Part shown: positions 1 to 13,102 of the stretch, piece after piece
How positions within the stretch are numbered: the first letter of the stretch is position 1
How the letters are laid out: the number at the start of each line of letters is the position of its first letter
Notes under the pieces: model-generated
Seen by the model: the letters and a program-made list of their open reading frames with translations, nothing else
The model's database searches: none
What the model was told of the DNA's origin: nothing
NCBI RefSeq assembly: GCF_026213295.1
Contig: NC_079426.1
Location: forward strand, 17,897,356-17,961,355
Direction: 5' to 3'
DNA from: Gadus chalcogrammus
Taxonomy: Eukaryota > Chordata > Actinopteri > Gadiformes > Gadidae
Length of the DNA: 64,000 bases
Position numbers and translations under genes: made by a program

Positions 1-480
1 GTGATGACATCGTTGTTGTCGAGGAAAGGACCCATTCTTTGGTTTTTTTGACTGGTGGAGGGATTCATTATTATCATTCTGGATGGAGGGGGAGGGGAGG
101 AGAGAGTGGATTCATGTCCAGTTGTTGTTCACGATCAAACTGTTTCAGTACCGGTGTCTTATATGTCTAATAACCAGCGAGCCATCTGTAATGGATAAGG
201 ATCGCAATTGGAAACCACACATTCCCTTCTGTCAAAAAAGATGACTGATCATTCCTAGCGTGACCTGTTATTAGTTTCTATCTGCAATACCCCCCCCCCT
301 TCATCTTCTTTATCTCCATTTTAAAAGTCGTATTTGACAGGTTCTTTGGTAATCCTGTAGAATATAAAAAAAAGCGGCATGGTCATGGCAGAGGGGGTAG
401 ACGATAACATACTTTGACTCACAATTTTGGATTTAGCAAAAGAAACGCAAACGGGGATGCCCTTCAATCCACTCTCTTCC
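1..480. other. No recognised feature
   Basis: Mixed-composition sequence with a short C run near 291-299. I see no exon, element end or RNA gene. Confidence 0.5.
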
Positions 481-584
481 ATCGCCTGCCCGAGATCTCT
501 CTCTCTCTCTCTCTCCCTCTCTTTCTTATTTTTGTCTCTCCCACAAACATGCATGAACACACACCGCACACAGGTCGCCTCCCT

Positions 585-994
<410 letters not shown>

Positions 995-999
995 CCTCC

Positions 1000-3070
1000 C
1001 TCCCTCACCAGGGGGAGATGGGCGTCCTGGGAGGGAGGGGGGTCTGGCAGTAACGGATTAGCAGAGACTGCTGTGGTGGCAGGTACCTCCATCACCGCTA
1101 CGGGAACCCTTCCCTCCCACACCCCCTCCTCACTCGGGACGGATCAACTACCCTCAGGCCGGCGCTAACCAGAGCTGCAGCCAGGCACAGAGAGAGAGAG
1201 ATGGCTTTCTGACGACTGACTGGTGGGCGGACTCGCTGGAGAATGTTCCCACTTAATAGGGTGGAGGAGGTGAGGGCCGACAGCCACTCTGAGCCAGAGC
1301 CAGGTGTGCGTTTAATCTGTCGGGGGGGGGGTCTTTGGGATGAGGTCTGTTTGGGAGAGAGCATGAGCAGCACAGTCTCTCTCAAAGGCAAGGGTCGGAA
1401 AATAAAATGTTGGCATGTTGTGCATATCAATAGCATGTTGTCCATACACCTCCTCCCACACCCACTCAGTCTGCCACTTCCCATACATCACTGTAATTCC
1501 CTCCCCTTGGCTTCCAAGGACATGTAAGGAGAACTGTTGAGGATATGGCTGCCTGGTTGCATCGGGGCCCCTGTCTCACTGTTGGTGGAAGCTAACCTGC
1601 TGAGACAGGGAGATAGGTGGGGGAGGGGGGTTGGGGACGTTGCCCAAGACCCCCCCCCCCCCCCCCCCCCCCCCGATGCAACCCCATCTCCTTGCCTTCC
1701 AAAAGCTTTGAGTGAAACTAAGAAGCGACTGGTTTGTCTTGTGATGGACAGATACAATCTCGCCTTTTCCCCCTTCCCCTGCACATCTGTCAGGGCCTGT
1801 TGAAACATATTTTTTCGTGCCTGAGTGCAAACAGTGACAGGAAATGATATACATGCGCTAAAGTGGGGTAAATGCAGAGCTTGGTGATGGGAAAACATCC
1901 ATTTTGGTTTGTTGTGGAGCCTTTCCTTCACCCGATTTGTTTATCTTTGTTTGTTTGGTTAAAGAGGTACAGAAGGAAATTTACATTCAAATGATCTGAA
2001 AAACTGCCTTAGTCACACATTGTGACTTTAAAGGAGAACTCTGACACTATTTTCTGTATTATTTTAGGTTCAAAAAAATGTGTATTGTGCACAACCATTT
2101 TTTGAAATTGGCCAGCATTGAGCTACAATACAGGATGCAATGCAATCCTTTGGGTCACTGGTGCCCTGTCAATATACGTCCCTTCGAAGGGGCAGTGACC
2201 GGCTTTTTAATAGCCCAATTGAATAGTTGTTGCCGCATTTGTCACTTAGACCCAAAATATGTTTTAAGCCTCCAGGTTGAAAAAACCTGAAGAACTTGAA
2301 TGATTCTTGACATCCATTTTGAAAAACTAAAAAATTAGGATACATAAACGTGCTGGTCTCTAAAAGAACACTTAGAAAAAATAAATCCTTAATACTAGAG
2401 GCCCCAAATATTTCATTTTCCAAATTGTGTATTTGGCAATGGCTGGAGACAGATATGAACTTGGCTAAAGAACACTGCTGCAATAAAGAAGCAGCTCTCT
2501 GAGCCAGAGGGGAGGAGAGGAAAGAAAACATCCTAAAACAGACGAGGATTCTTTAGTCTTTTGTTATTCAGAAGGAACGGACGATAACAGACCGTAGCGA
2601 AGCAAGGGTTCAAAGTGTAGCTTTGAAGATCAGAGAGGTGATCAGATGAGGAACTGGTGGACGAAGGGGTCAGGCTTAGCTCTGTTTAAGTTCACTGCTA
2701 CTACCCCCAGCGGCGCCGACCCTCGGCCCCCCCTGACAGACCAGGGAAACGTGGGGTACAACGACGCTCTGCGCTAAACAAATCGATCAAACCCATCCCC
2801 AACTCGCTCTACTCGGGCCTTGGGTGAAAAACGAAAAAGTCTGGAGTTGTGCTGCAAATAGAAGCCAAGAAAAAGCAACCTTCCGCTCAATGTTCAGTGG
2901 GAGTTGGGGAGATGCGTACGTGCGGATCGTACTATAGTTTCTGCGTCCTTGAAAAACACAATTCTTTCGGAGGTCTGCAGAGAGGTGAACAAGGCAGACC
3001 TTGGGAGGCCCTGCTGAACTGAGTGGGCAACAAGCGACTTGCACAGCTCCTTTTAATGAGAAGATTTCTC
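1000..3070. other. Gene-free; possible old dispersed repeat at 2025-2400
   Basis: Apart from the poly-C run nothing is coding. The stretch starting tttaaaggagaactctgaca near 2027 has the TTAAAGG-type start seen in TTAA-flanked fish elements, but I could not find a matching right end, so no element is called. Confidence 0.4.
1650..1674. repeat. Poly-C run (25 C)
   Basis: An uninterrupted run of C on the plus strand inside otherwise mixed sequence. It could form i-motif/G-quadruplex structure and is prone to length error. Confidence 0.9.
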
Positions 3071-3076
3071 CAAGCC

Positions 3077-3117
3077 ATATATATATAAATATATATATAT
3101 ATAAATATATATATATG
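3077..3117. repeat. AT microsatellite
   Basis: Alternating AT interrupted twice by ataaat. Confidence 0.9.
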
Positions 3118-4559
3118 CATTGTTTTCATGGATCTCTTATATTCCAGGCCTAGCAATCGAAGAAGTCATGAAAATGAACTATTGTGTTGCATTTAAAAAA
3201 TAAACAATGATGCGATTGCTTTTGCTGTCGTTGTTGACTGAGGCAAAGAACCACTTTCACAATTCTCACAACTTATTTTCAGATTCAAGTGTTCAAAGCG
3301 ATCAAAACATTTGAAGTAACTGTAGCACATCTCAAAGGGATGGGAATCCAATGCAGAACTACCGAATATCGTCTGGGAAACGTCAAGAAGGAGATTTATA
3401 TACATCTCAAAGTCGGCTAATAGACTCAGTCGTGGAAAGTCAGGACTGTAGGGGTGTGGTCTGAATCCCTGCCGCCCCTCGGCTGTTTCGTGTAATTTGT
3501 AATTCCTCTATCTCCAAAAGTCTGGCGCTTCATTTGGCGGCACCGTCCCTGTAATGTGATTATACGTAATTGCTCAGTGCCTCGGCCACGTAGGTGTGCG
3601 GCCGTTTGTCACCCACCTGTCTACGTAAAGCCAGGAGGTGGAAGAGACTCCCACCACTAAATCAGCATAAATGAATAGAAAGAAATCCATAGACTGAAAT
3701 GACCTGAGATTACAATGGATGTCATAGAAAATAATTTTCTGATACTTAACGGACACTTCTTTAGAAGAACTGGAAGTTTATTCTGGTGTCACTCACGTAA
3801 AGATCGCTTCCAGTTACAACCCAAATATTGCAATAACAAACATGGTTGAGTGTTAATAAAGGACATATTTTTTGGTCGTTACAAAAATTGCCAAGTTTCA
3901 AATGGCTGAAACATTGGACAGCTGTGCCTTTCCCACCGCATCCAACTGGAAAGCACACAGCCACGAGCGCTCCCCAGAATCGGAGGTAGATCTCTCCTAC
4001 AACTCAATATGTGGCTGTACGGTGAGTCACTTTCCAGCTGGCCTCCAGGTTTCATGAACAAGTTTGTTCAGGAAACAAGCCTCTAATTGGTTCTATCTGT
4101 TGGCCGTCTCTCGCTGGAGTATGAAGTGATTCCCTCCGATAGCCGGTTTAGGTTTTTGAGCCAGGCTTTTTATTTATTTATATTATTTATATCTTCTATG
4201 TTGTTGCTGGGGCAGGCCCCCATCCTCCCCAATTACTTTTGCTCTGGGACGGGAACACACATGGAGGGGTGGTGGAGGTGAGGACATCCAGGGGCGACGG
4301 CCAGGCGAGATGTGAGGTCTGATGGAGAGTGACACTCGCTGGAGAGTATCCTGGAGTGGAAAACGCAATGGCGGTACAAAAAAAGAAGAGGAAATAAAAG
4401 AAAAAAAAACTGCATCAAACCTATTTGACAGAGGATATAAAAGACCTATCAAGTCTGTTTAAGATGCCACAAGGGCCTCACGAGTCTGCATGTCATGTGA
4501 CTTGAGCACACACTCAGCCATGCAGACTACGTTTACGACCGCCATCAGAGTGACTCATC
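3118..4559. other. No recognised feature
   Basis: Only short unsupported frames. No repeat ends or splice-flanked coding blocks recognised. Confidence 0.5.
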
Positions 4560-4840
4560 TCGCTCTCTTGCTCCACCCCTCTCTCTCTCTAGTCGCGCCC
4601 TCTCTCACTCTCTCTCTCTCCCTCTCTCGAACAGACACACATGCATGAAGACACACCGCACACACCTGCACACACAGGTCGTCTCACTCTCTCCCTTTCT
4701 CCCTCCCTCTATCTCTCTCTCTCTCTCTCTCTCTTTCTCGATTTTGGTGTCCGATGCAAATTTAAATTGTGCAGTGGTCTGTTTAAGTCTGCCAATCTCT
4801 TGTTCCCCTTTATTTTTACCGAACCATCCAAATCTCCATG
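4560..4840 (+). repeat. Dispersed repeat with CT core and conserved 3' segment
   Basis: CT-rich sequence with the link acacatgcatgaagacacacc is followed by tctcgattttggtgtccgat and about 80 further bases. The same 3' segment recurs at 15520-15602 (tctcgatttacgatgtccga...), roughly 80% alike by eye, and the catgcatgaa link recurs at 547 and 864. This indicates one interspersed family that carries its own CT tract. The class is unknown. Confidence 0.65.
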
Positions 4841-5201
4841 TTGATCAGCCGTTCTGCCGTTCTGCTGTACATCAGGTAGTTGAATTCAGGAGAAGCAACT
4901 TTATATGTCCATGACTATTGTTATGAATAACAAAGATGTCTTCTTATGTTCCTCCTCTCTGTTCCTCTCTGGCTTTTCTGAACACATCCTGGGTGGGCCG
5001 CCGGGCCCGCAGAAGCCCTATGAGCCGGTGGAAACGCACACCAAAGGTTACCTGTCCACCTTTCTCTCTAACACTTAGAACGTGTGTTACTGCGTGTGTG
5101 TGTTTGTGCCTGTGGGAGAGAGAGGTGTGCCAATGCATGTGTGTACATGTGTGTGTCTTGTGTATGTGTGTATGTGTGTGTGTGTCTGTGTGCATCTGAA
5201 A

Positions 5202-5915
<714 letters not shown>

Positions 5916-5918
5916 TAT

Positions 5919-7087
5919 GGGCCCTATCTTGCATCCGGCGCAAGTGACTTAGTCACTGGCGCATGTGTCATTGCTAGTTTACAACTGGCGCAGAGCGTTC
6001 TTTTCCCACCAGAGCCACTCGCCGGTAAATTAGGGATTGATCATGCGCCGCAAGGGGCGGTTCGGCGGAAGGAGGAGGCGTGTTCTGGCGCAAACGGTAT
6101 TTTGCCGTCTCTGAATACCATTGCGCTACTGACCAGGAAATACCTGGTTTAAAGTCAGTGGCGCGTTGTTCAGACGCTATTTTAAGGGTGAATGCATACA
6201 TGCGCATGCGATGCATACGGATTGCTTGTGCACCTCGCGCATACACTTTGCTTCTCTCATCTACCTAGCCGCACATTCTTGGTAAATTATTTGGGAAAGA
6301 ACAGCTGATGCAGCGGTAATAAGTTGTACTTTTAAATCAATGCATCTGCAAACACCGTACAGCGAACACATATTTTCTTGACACAGACATCGTGTAGGCC
6401 TACATGCCCATAACTTTTAGGATTGATGAGTAGGCCTATTTGATCGTGAAAAACATTGTTTTACCGCGAGTGAGTGTTAAAAAGAATGAATGAATGCGGG
6501 CGCGCGTGTGTGCTCTGTTTAAACACACGCAAACTAAACACGTAACGCATAATACAATCAATGGCAATGTCTATTACCGCGGGGACACATGCATATTAGG
6601 ATAGCATACAATACTGATAAGAAACAATGTTTATAATGTATTGCGTATATCATTAAATAGAACCACAGTTACCGCATATCATATGTTATAGCCTATCATA
6701 CGTTTTCTTTGCCAAAATTTATTTGAGGACTCAGTATATTCCATGTGTGAATTAGGCCATATTATTTGGCAATAAACTAAGCCATTTGCAGTTTGAAATT
6801 CTCGGAGACTGCAGACGCGCTGTCAAAATATCAACTCGTCCGATTCAAATGCGCTCATGGCTCTTAAAGGGGATGGGAGCTGGCACTCTCATTGGTTTGT
6901 TGCACGTTACGCCCAAACCACACCTACGGGTAATTAGGCTGCTTCAGACCAACCCTTTTGACACTTGCGCCGCGGCGCAAGCGTCATTTATCCGCCTGTA
7001 AAATAGCGATAGCACCGTAGAACCGCCCACAAAGCTACTTGCGCTTTGCGCTTCCCACTTGCGTTTCAGACCGTTAAAATAGGGCCC
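5919..7087. mobile_element. GGGCCC-ended DNA transposon, non-autonomous
   Basis: The left end reads GGGCCCTATCTTGCA and the right end, reverse-complemented, GGGCCCTATTTTAACGG. Both ends are flanked directly by TAT (5916-5918 and 7088-7090), a plausible 3-bp target duplication. Near both ends the sequence is GCGC-rich (ggcgcaagt; cttgcgctttgcgcttccc) and the middle is AT-rich. No transposase frame is present, so movement would have depended on a related element. Three-base TWA-like duplications suggest PIF/Harbinger, but hAT-type fish repeats can have similar ends. The superfamily call is an inference. Confidence 0.7.
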
Positions 7088-7090
7088 TAT

Positions 7091-9740
7091 AGATTATGTT
7101 TGCATGCCATGCTCAGTATATCCATTTTCTACAATATATCTGCTCTTTGTCACAATTTCAAATATACAAGCCATATTGCCAATAGTTTGTGTCCACAAAA
7201 CTGAGTAAATCCCCACATTAGGCACTCGGAATTATTGTAGAACGATTAGACCAAAATAAAAAACAGAAAGAGACATATTCAAATGGTTAAAAACCTGATG
7301 ATGTTTCAACCACTGATAGTCTTTCTCAAGTGAAAGTCAAGAAAGGAACACACTTGTAGGTTTAAAATAACCCTCAAACGTCACATTATTTTGTATTAGA
7401 AATGTTCAACTTTTTTTCTACTTCTACTTTTAAATTTGCTTTACTCTTTGCCTTATTCGTTTTTAATAATATTTTAAAAAGATATGCATGTTTGTCATTC
7501 AGTGTTTGATTGTCTACCTTGGGGAATCTATAGATCAACTCTCAATAGTGCTAGTCCTGCTGTGAAATTTATTTAAAACTTTGCACAATGTTCAAACCAC
7601 CTCTTTGCTTTGTGATAATTGGAAGTAGGCCTACTCTCATTATTTGGAAAGCGTGTGGGTTTGGAAACTTCTAGGCTGCATTGAAGCTCAGCTGTAACCG
7701 AGTTGGACTCGGACTGATGATGGGTTCCGAAGGCCACTGACGGGATATGGTTGTTTTGCTATTTAGCGTTATTAAAATAACACATTCGTTATACTAATTG
7801 AACTGATTTAGAAACTCAAAGGATAAAGACGATGAGGTAATAAAAAATCGATTCCGCTACCTTTGAGACAGGGAAAGATATGTTTCTTCACTCTTTTTTC
7901 TCCACCATATTCGTCTGGAAACCTAACGAGTATTCGAAGATTGAATAATGTGTTCGGGTAAGCCCTAGAATGTATTCATTGTCCTCTGTTTAAGTTTGTA
8001 AAGTTATTAAGACTACTTGAGCAGAGGGGTTTCTAAATGCTCGCCGGCTTTATCTGATTTAATCAAAAGCTAGATGTCCAACGCTATCTGTAGTATATTT
8101 ATTATTTTTCTCTCAAGAAAAGAATTACTAAAAGCTTTTATTGTTCTATTATTTTGTTTAAGTATTTATAATTTGGCTCTAAAAGTTCCTTGCTAAGAGT
8201 GTCTTCCTAAGAGCTGTTCACAAAGCAGCGAAGAGACACTTTACAGAGAGAGCCGCTGAATAAGCAAAGGAGAAGCGTTGATCTAGTTGCTGGGGATGAC
8301 TTCAAGCCTCAGGAATGAGCTCACTGCGCCATACAGACTGTGCTTGACCTGTGACCAGCCTGTGTTAGTAAATGAAGAATAAGATATTCAACACAAATTT
8401 CAGGAAGAAATTAATTTATGAGGCAATGGATAGACTTAATTTGCAAAATGTGCGGCTGTGACTCGGTTCAGACCATCATCTCTTCTGTCATTGAGTTGAT
8501 TTGATTTGTTGGTGAGCTGATTGGATTGAAGCCTGCCTGGCATGAAACTAGGCTTTTGCAAGTACATTATCTCAGGTTTGTCTGTAATACTGACGGAAAT
8601 GGAGTGCATTACGTGCAACTGCTATGACAGCCCCATGTTTTCTTGGTTCAAAGGTTGGAATAATTCGTGAGATGTTTAAATAGGACATTCTCCTTTGGCT
8701 GCACAGTGGAGGACAGTGTGGACCCTGCTGTGCAAGGGATGAAAATCAACAGCATCAAGGCCACATGTCAGAGCGTCCCTGGCTTAAGAACATGTTGTAG
8801 GTGGTTGTTTCCAGATCTCCTAAGTGGAGCATGAACTGCTTCACGTTCGATTTATAGGTTTGATTGTTGATTGTTGATTTTGAAGTTGATTGAGATGTGT
8901 ATTTGAGTTCCAGATATTGCAGAGCATGTTAATGTTCTCTCAATAGTATTGTAATAATTAGGTATTTTGCACTTTTGCAATGTTGAGACAAAGTTGGAAT
9001 ATTCATAAATAAATTATGAAACAAAGTGACATTCAATATTAGTAAATAGAATTAAAGTCCTGTGATCCTTGAATTTGAACATTTATTTTTGGTAAAGTTA
9101 GATAAAAATAGCAGTGTGAATGTGTTGTTGATTTAGAAACAATGGGCTGATATATGTAAATATTTTATTTAGTGATTTAAATGTAGTTAATTTATTCAAA
9201 ACTCTTGAATCAAAGATGCAGTTTATTGCCATAATTTGCCATTGGCAAATTGCCATTGGTCACATTTTTCACAGTGTCAACCATGGCATGTACTTCATGT
9301 ATGTTATATGGTGTCCATGGAAATTAATATCAGACGTTTTGTTTATTTAATTAAAAAATAAATCCAAGCAATATACAAATCTGATTAACTGGATTGACCT
9401 CAAGCAGCTTTAGGAATCAGAACACAAGGTTAGTAGAATAAGGTTTGTTTTGTTAGTGCATTCAAGTTACAAAACAGAGATTCAGATTGATAGTTAATTT
9501 CATCAAAGTGTGTCCTAATTTCAGCTCTATAGCCAACAATAACAAGTGGAAAAGTCTGCTTATTCTATGCTCTTGGACTCTTTTATTTCTTGGGACAGGG
9601 AGGGATATTGCAGATTGCATGGAGCTATGGTTATTTCCCCTATGCTTGTTTGCAAACTAAGGTATAGGTGCTATTGACCTTACGTCAAGCTGTGCTTCTA
9701 CTATGCCCCTTGCTGCGCGTGCATTGCAGGAATATTACAT
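7091..9740. other. Gene-free AT-rich stretch
   Basis: No coding exon, RNA gene or bounded repeat recognised on either strand across about 2.6 kb. It is AT-rich, especially 8900-9400. Confidence 0.5.
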
Positions 9741-9741
9741 T

Positions 9742-9830
9742 GCATAACAGTTATTTATTGGACACTTTGATCCAAAGCGACCTACAACAAGTGCAATCGT
9801 CCATGAAGAAGATACAGGGTTAGGGTTAAA
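9742..9830. repeat. Dispersed fish repeat (AAAGCGAC family), diverged
   Basis: The phrase gatccaaagcgacctacaac corresponds to the common teleost repeat whose fresher copy lies at 40435-40560 (cccaaagcgacttacaataa). It is interspersed DNA of unclear class. Confidence 0.55.
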
Positions 9831-9849
9831 AAAGGGTTAAAAAAGTGCT

Positions 9850-11590
9850 AAGATAGAGAAAGTATTTTTTATTATTTTCATGGGCCAGGATGCAGTCTGA
9901 ACTGATGAGTTCAGTGTGTGACCGACGATCTGCAGGGTGTCTGCATCCGTGATGACAGTGGGGAGCTCCTGTCATCCACCATATCCATTATCCTCATTCC
10001 TATAGCTTCAGCACTTTACCTTAAAAAGCAGCTTTAAATACCTCCTCCACAGACACTCTGGTATAATGTAGGCTGCAGAGCAACATCTAGTCTGCGCCAA
10101 TTATATTGACAAAGGTAGGTGGACAATTCAATGCTCGTTTAACCTCCAATGTTGACATCATGATTGACAACATAGGTATACGTAACCAAGCCGAAAAACT
10201 CCTGAATTCATTTGAAGTACAACAATCCAAGCTTTAAGAGCATCTGTGCTACCCTATTTTAGACTGGTACTGGAAAGACAACTGAAACCAGTATATCTAT
10301 ACTTAAGATGATAGAAGATTATGACAGGGGTTGCTAGGATACCTTTGTGCTTTCAGATCCCAAAGACTCCATAAAGCTTAAATTTGAAGTGTACATCACA
10401 AAGGTGGATGCAGAGCTAAACTTTAAGAGATCGGCAGGACATTGTGGTGTTCAGTGGGTTGAGTCCCAGCAGAATCCCCCCCCCACCCTATTATGGAGCT
10501 ATTTACTCCATAAAACAATATCTGAGCTAGAATAATAAACTGCACATATCCATGAGTCAATCCATCCTGAGCTTTTTTTCTCTATGAAGCGTTTTATTGT
10601 GGTCCATTTGAGATGCAGTTGACATTATGGCTAAAGGGGTCAGGTATGAAAGAGATCTCCTTCATATAGTCCCTATAAACAGTTGAGCTGTCAGCTGATG
10701 AAGGATTCAAACGTATACTCTAAATATTATTTAATATTGCACATTTCTCAGCGACATAAATCTACATGTGCTGTACAGTTACTACATCAAGCTTATTGTG
10801 AATATGGTTTATATCAAGCATTTGGTATGATTTTGGTATTGCTCATGCAAATGTAATTCTACCTTTTTCTTAACACAGAATCACCAGCTGTGAAAAAGTT
10901 AAAAACAAGAATATAGTTTTAATTGGACTTTAATATTGATATGATCAAAATCATTCCAGTCCCTGGATGTGGGCACCTGCCATGCATCAAGTCCTAATTG
11001 TAAGTTCACACTGATATGCCGGTGTTTGTATAAAGCCCGTTCCCCATGTGTTGCCCATCTGTCTGCGCTGACACCTGATACCTCAATGTGGCAGCGAGTC
11101 ACTTGCAACTGGCATGCATGTACTTTTTGGGGGTATCTAAAGATGTCCCTTAAATTTACGTTTTGGAAACGCCACGAAAAATGTAGTACAATTAAACACA
11201 ACTTTTACCTGTATTCAATTTTAACCATCAGATCATGAAAATTGTTAAAACAAACCCTTTCTGTTTAAAACCGGCTGCCTGTGTGATTTTACCCACTCAG
11301 TTCCGAATTTTGATACACTTTTAACTTTTACTCTGTTTTCTGAGTTTTTTTTTTGAGTGAGTTGTCATTTATATTGGATCTTTACGGGTGTATGTTCCTG
11401 GAGAGAGGGGTAGATTGCAGACTGTGTAGTCAGGAGTGGCGTATATGTATAAGTTGGATGAGTTGCAGGCAGACCCTTTCCAGGCAGCCCTGTAAAGGGT
11501 CACTATCAGCAACAATGATTTACCATGGCTGTGTGCATGAGCCTGCTGCCTTCACAACGCATGTATTACAAATGAATAACAGCTGCAAAG
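9850..11590. other. No recognised feature
   Basis: Short frames only, with nothing resembling an exon or element end. Confidence 0.5.
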
Positions 11591-11594
11591 ATTT

Positions 11595-11633
11595 TTTTGT
11601 TAAGGATATAATGCCATTATATCCTTAACAAAA
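11595..11633. repeat. Perfect 19-bp palindrome with 1-base loop
   Basis: TTTTGTTAAGGATATAATG is followed by one C and then its exact reverse complement. The right arm ends in AAAA. A purpose is not evident; a replication or repair accident is possible. Confidence 0.9.
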
Positions 11634-11727
11634 TGTTAACCTCACGTCCATGTGTGGTCCCATTTCAGCTAACTACCACCACAGGGGTGGTTAGCAAGAA
11701 AACTTGACTTCAGTACTCTTATTCAGG

Positions 11728-13100
11728 GTCCGAGCAGCGAAGCTGCTTGGTCCCCTATTGTTTCTGTAACGTTTTTTTTCCTCAAACTCTGTAAAAGTCA
11801 TACTGCAGCCTATACCGTAAGATAACTCCCGTCGAAAACTCTTATGGTATGGTTACCAATAACCCCCACTACTCATAAATCCAAATTTGTGGTACTGCAC
11901 GCAAAGGTGGCGCTATTGTAAAAAATCATGAATTAGGCTTATTTCTCCTCACCAGATTGACCTGGACACAAAATCCTTTCAGAATATTGATCTCTAGAAT
12001 CAGATGCTGTCACGGTCTCTCCCACCATATCCTAGCTGCCACTAGTTTCGTTCTCTGTCAGTCTTGTCTGTCCCTGTTTGTTGCTGTCTCAGTGTTTCAT
12101 GTGCGGGGGTGTGGCCTCCGCATTCCAGCACAGTTCCCCGACCCAACCTCGTTGATCACCCGCACCTGACAGTCATCTGCAATCAGGATCACCAGGATAT
12201 CTACCCCAGTCTTTCAGCCATTCGTCGCCAGATCGTCCGTTATACTTAACCTGTTGAGTAGCTTCCTGATTCTATTCCTACCTGTATTCCTAGTTCTAGT
12301 TTACTCGTGTTCAAGTCTGCGCATTCCTAATACTTCTTTCTCTCTACCAGTCATCACCATCACAACTATACCACAACCCTGCTCTACTGCCGGACTACCA
12401 TCTTCGTCGAATCGTCGTGCTTGACTGTCAGTCAACCCCGGTTCGGCACCCCCCGGCCTGTGGTTTCAGGATTACCCCTAACGGAACCAACCTTCTGCAC
12501 TAACCTTGATCAACCTTGGACTAATAAACTGTTCTACTGTTTCCGCTCTCATCTGTGTTAATTTGTGCCGTGCGTTTGGGTCCACCCCGTCTTGAGCCGT
12601 AACAGATGCATTTATAAAACCCCACCAAAAGAAATCTTTACTTTTCCCACAATTTCATATTAAAGCTAAACATGATAAAAAGCTTCATGGGCTACAAAAA
12701 TAATCAAAAATCACCAATATCGCCGCATAAAATCATTAGACCAAGCCTCACAAAAATCATCGAACAGAATTTGTTTTAATTAGTTCTATTTGAGAAATAT
12801 TGGCCAATAAAGTTGGAGCAGTTAGCCCATTTTTCTTAAATGACCATTTTTTTATTGTATAACTACTATACGGCTATTATTAGGTGGATACCAGTAACAG
12901 TGCACATTTTCAGATCTGTGCTCTTTTAAGAAAGCCCTTTCTTAAAAAAAAGAAAGTATATCACTTAAGTATATCTCTATGAATTTTACTCAAATTGTTT
13001 TTTCACTTGATATTACAGACTTTTACTCTAAATAATATACAATCTATATCTAAGCTAACCAACCCAGCCATGACCTGAAAATGTAGTTAATTCACATTAA
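11728..13100. repeat. Older dispersed fish repeat, split by a solo LTR
   Basis: Begins with ggtccgagcagcgaagctgc then ttggtcccctattg, the hairpin-like start of a widespread teleost repeat (a similar ggggccaggcgcagagtgca start is at 18090). Sequence on both sides of the inserted LTR reads as one background, and the LTR insertion leaves a 5-bp duplication. The right boundary is uncertain. Confidence 0.45.
12008..12604 (+). mobile_element. Solo LTR of an LTR retrotransposon
   Basis: The 597-base unit starts TGTCACGG and ends CCGTAACA (TG...CA). It is flanked by identical 5-bp duplications GATGC (12003-12007 and 12605-12609). A polyadenylation signal (aataaa within ctaataaactgt) lies about 80 bases before the end, as expected in the R region. 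No internal gag-pol sequence is present, so it arose by recombination between two LTRs. A Gypsy-type origin is likely from the general look, but not proven. Confidence 0.9.
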
Positions 13101-13102
13101 AG

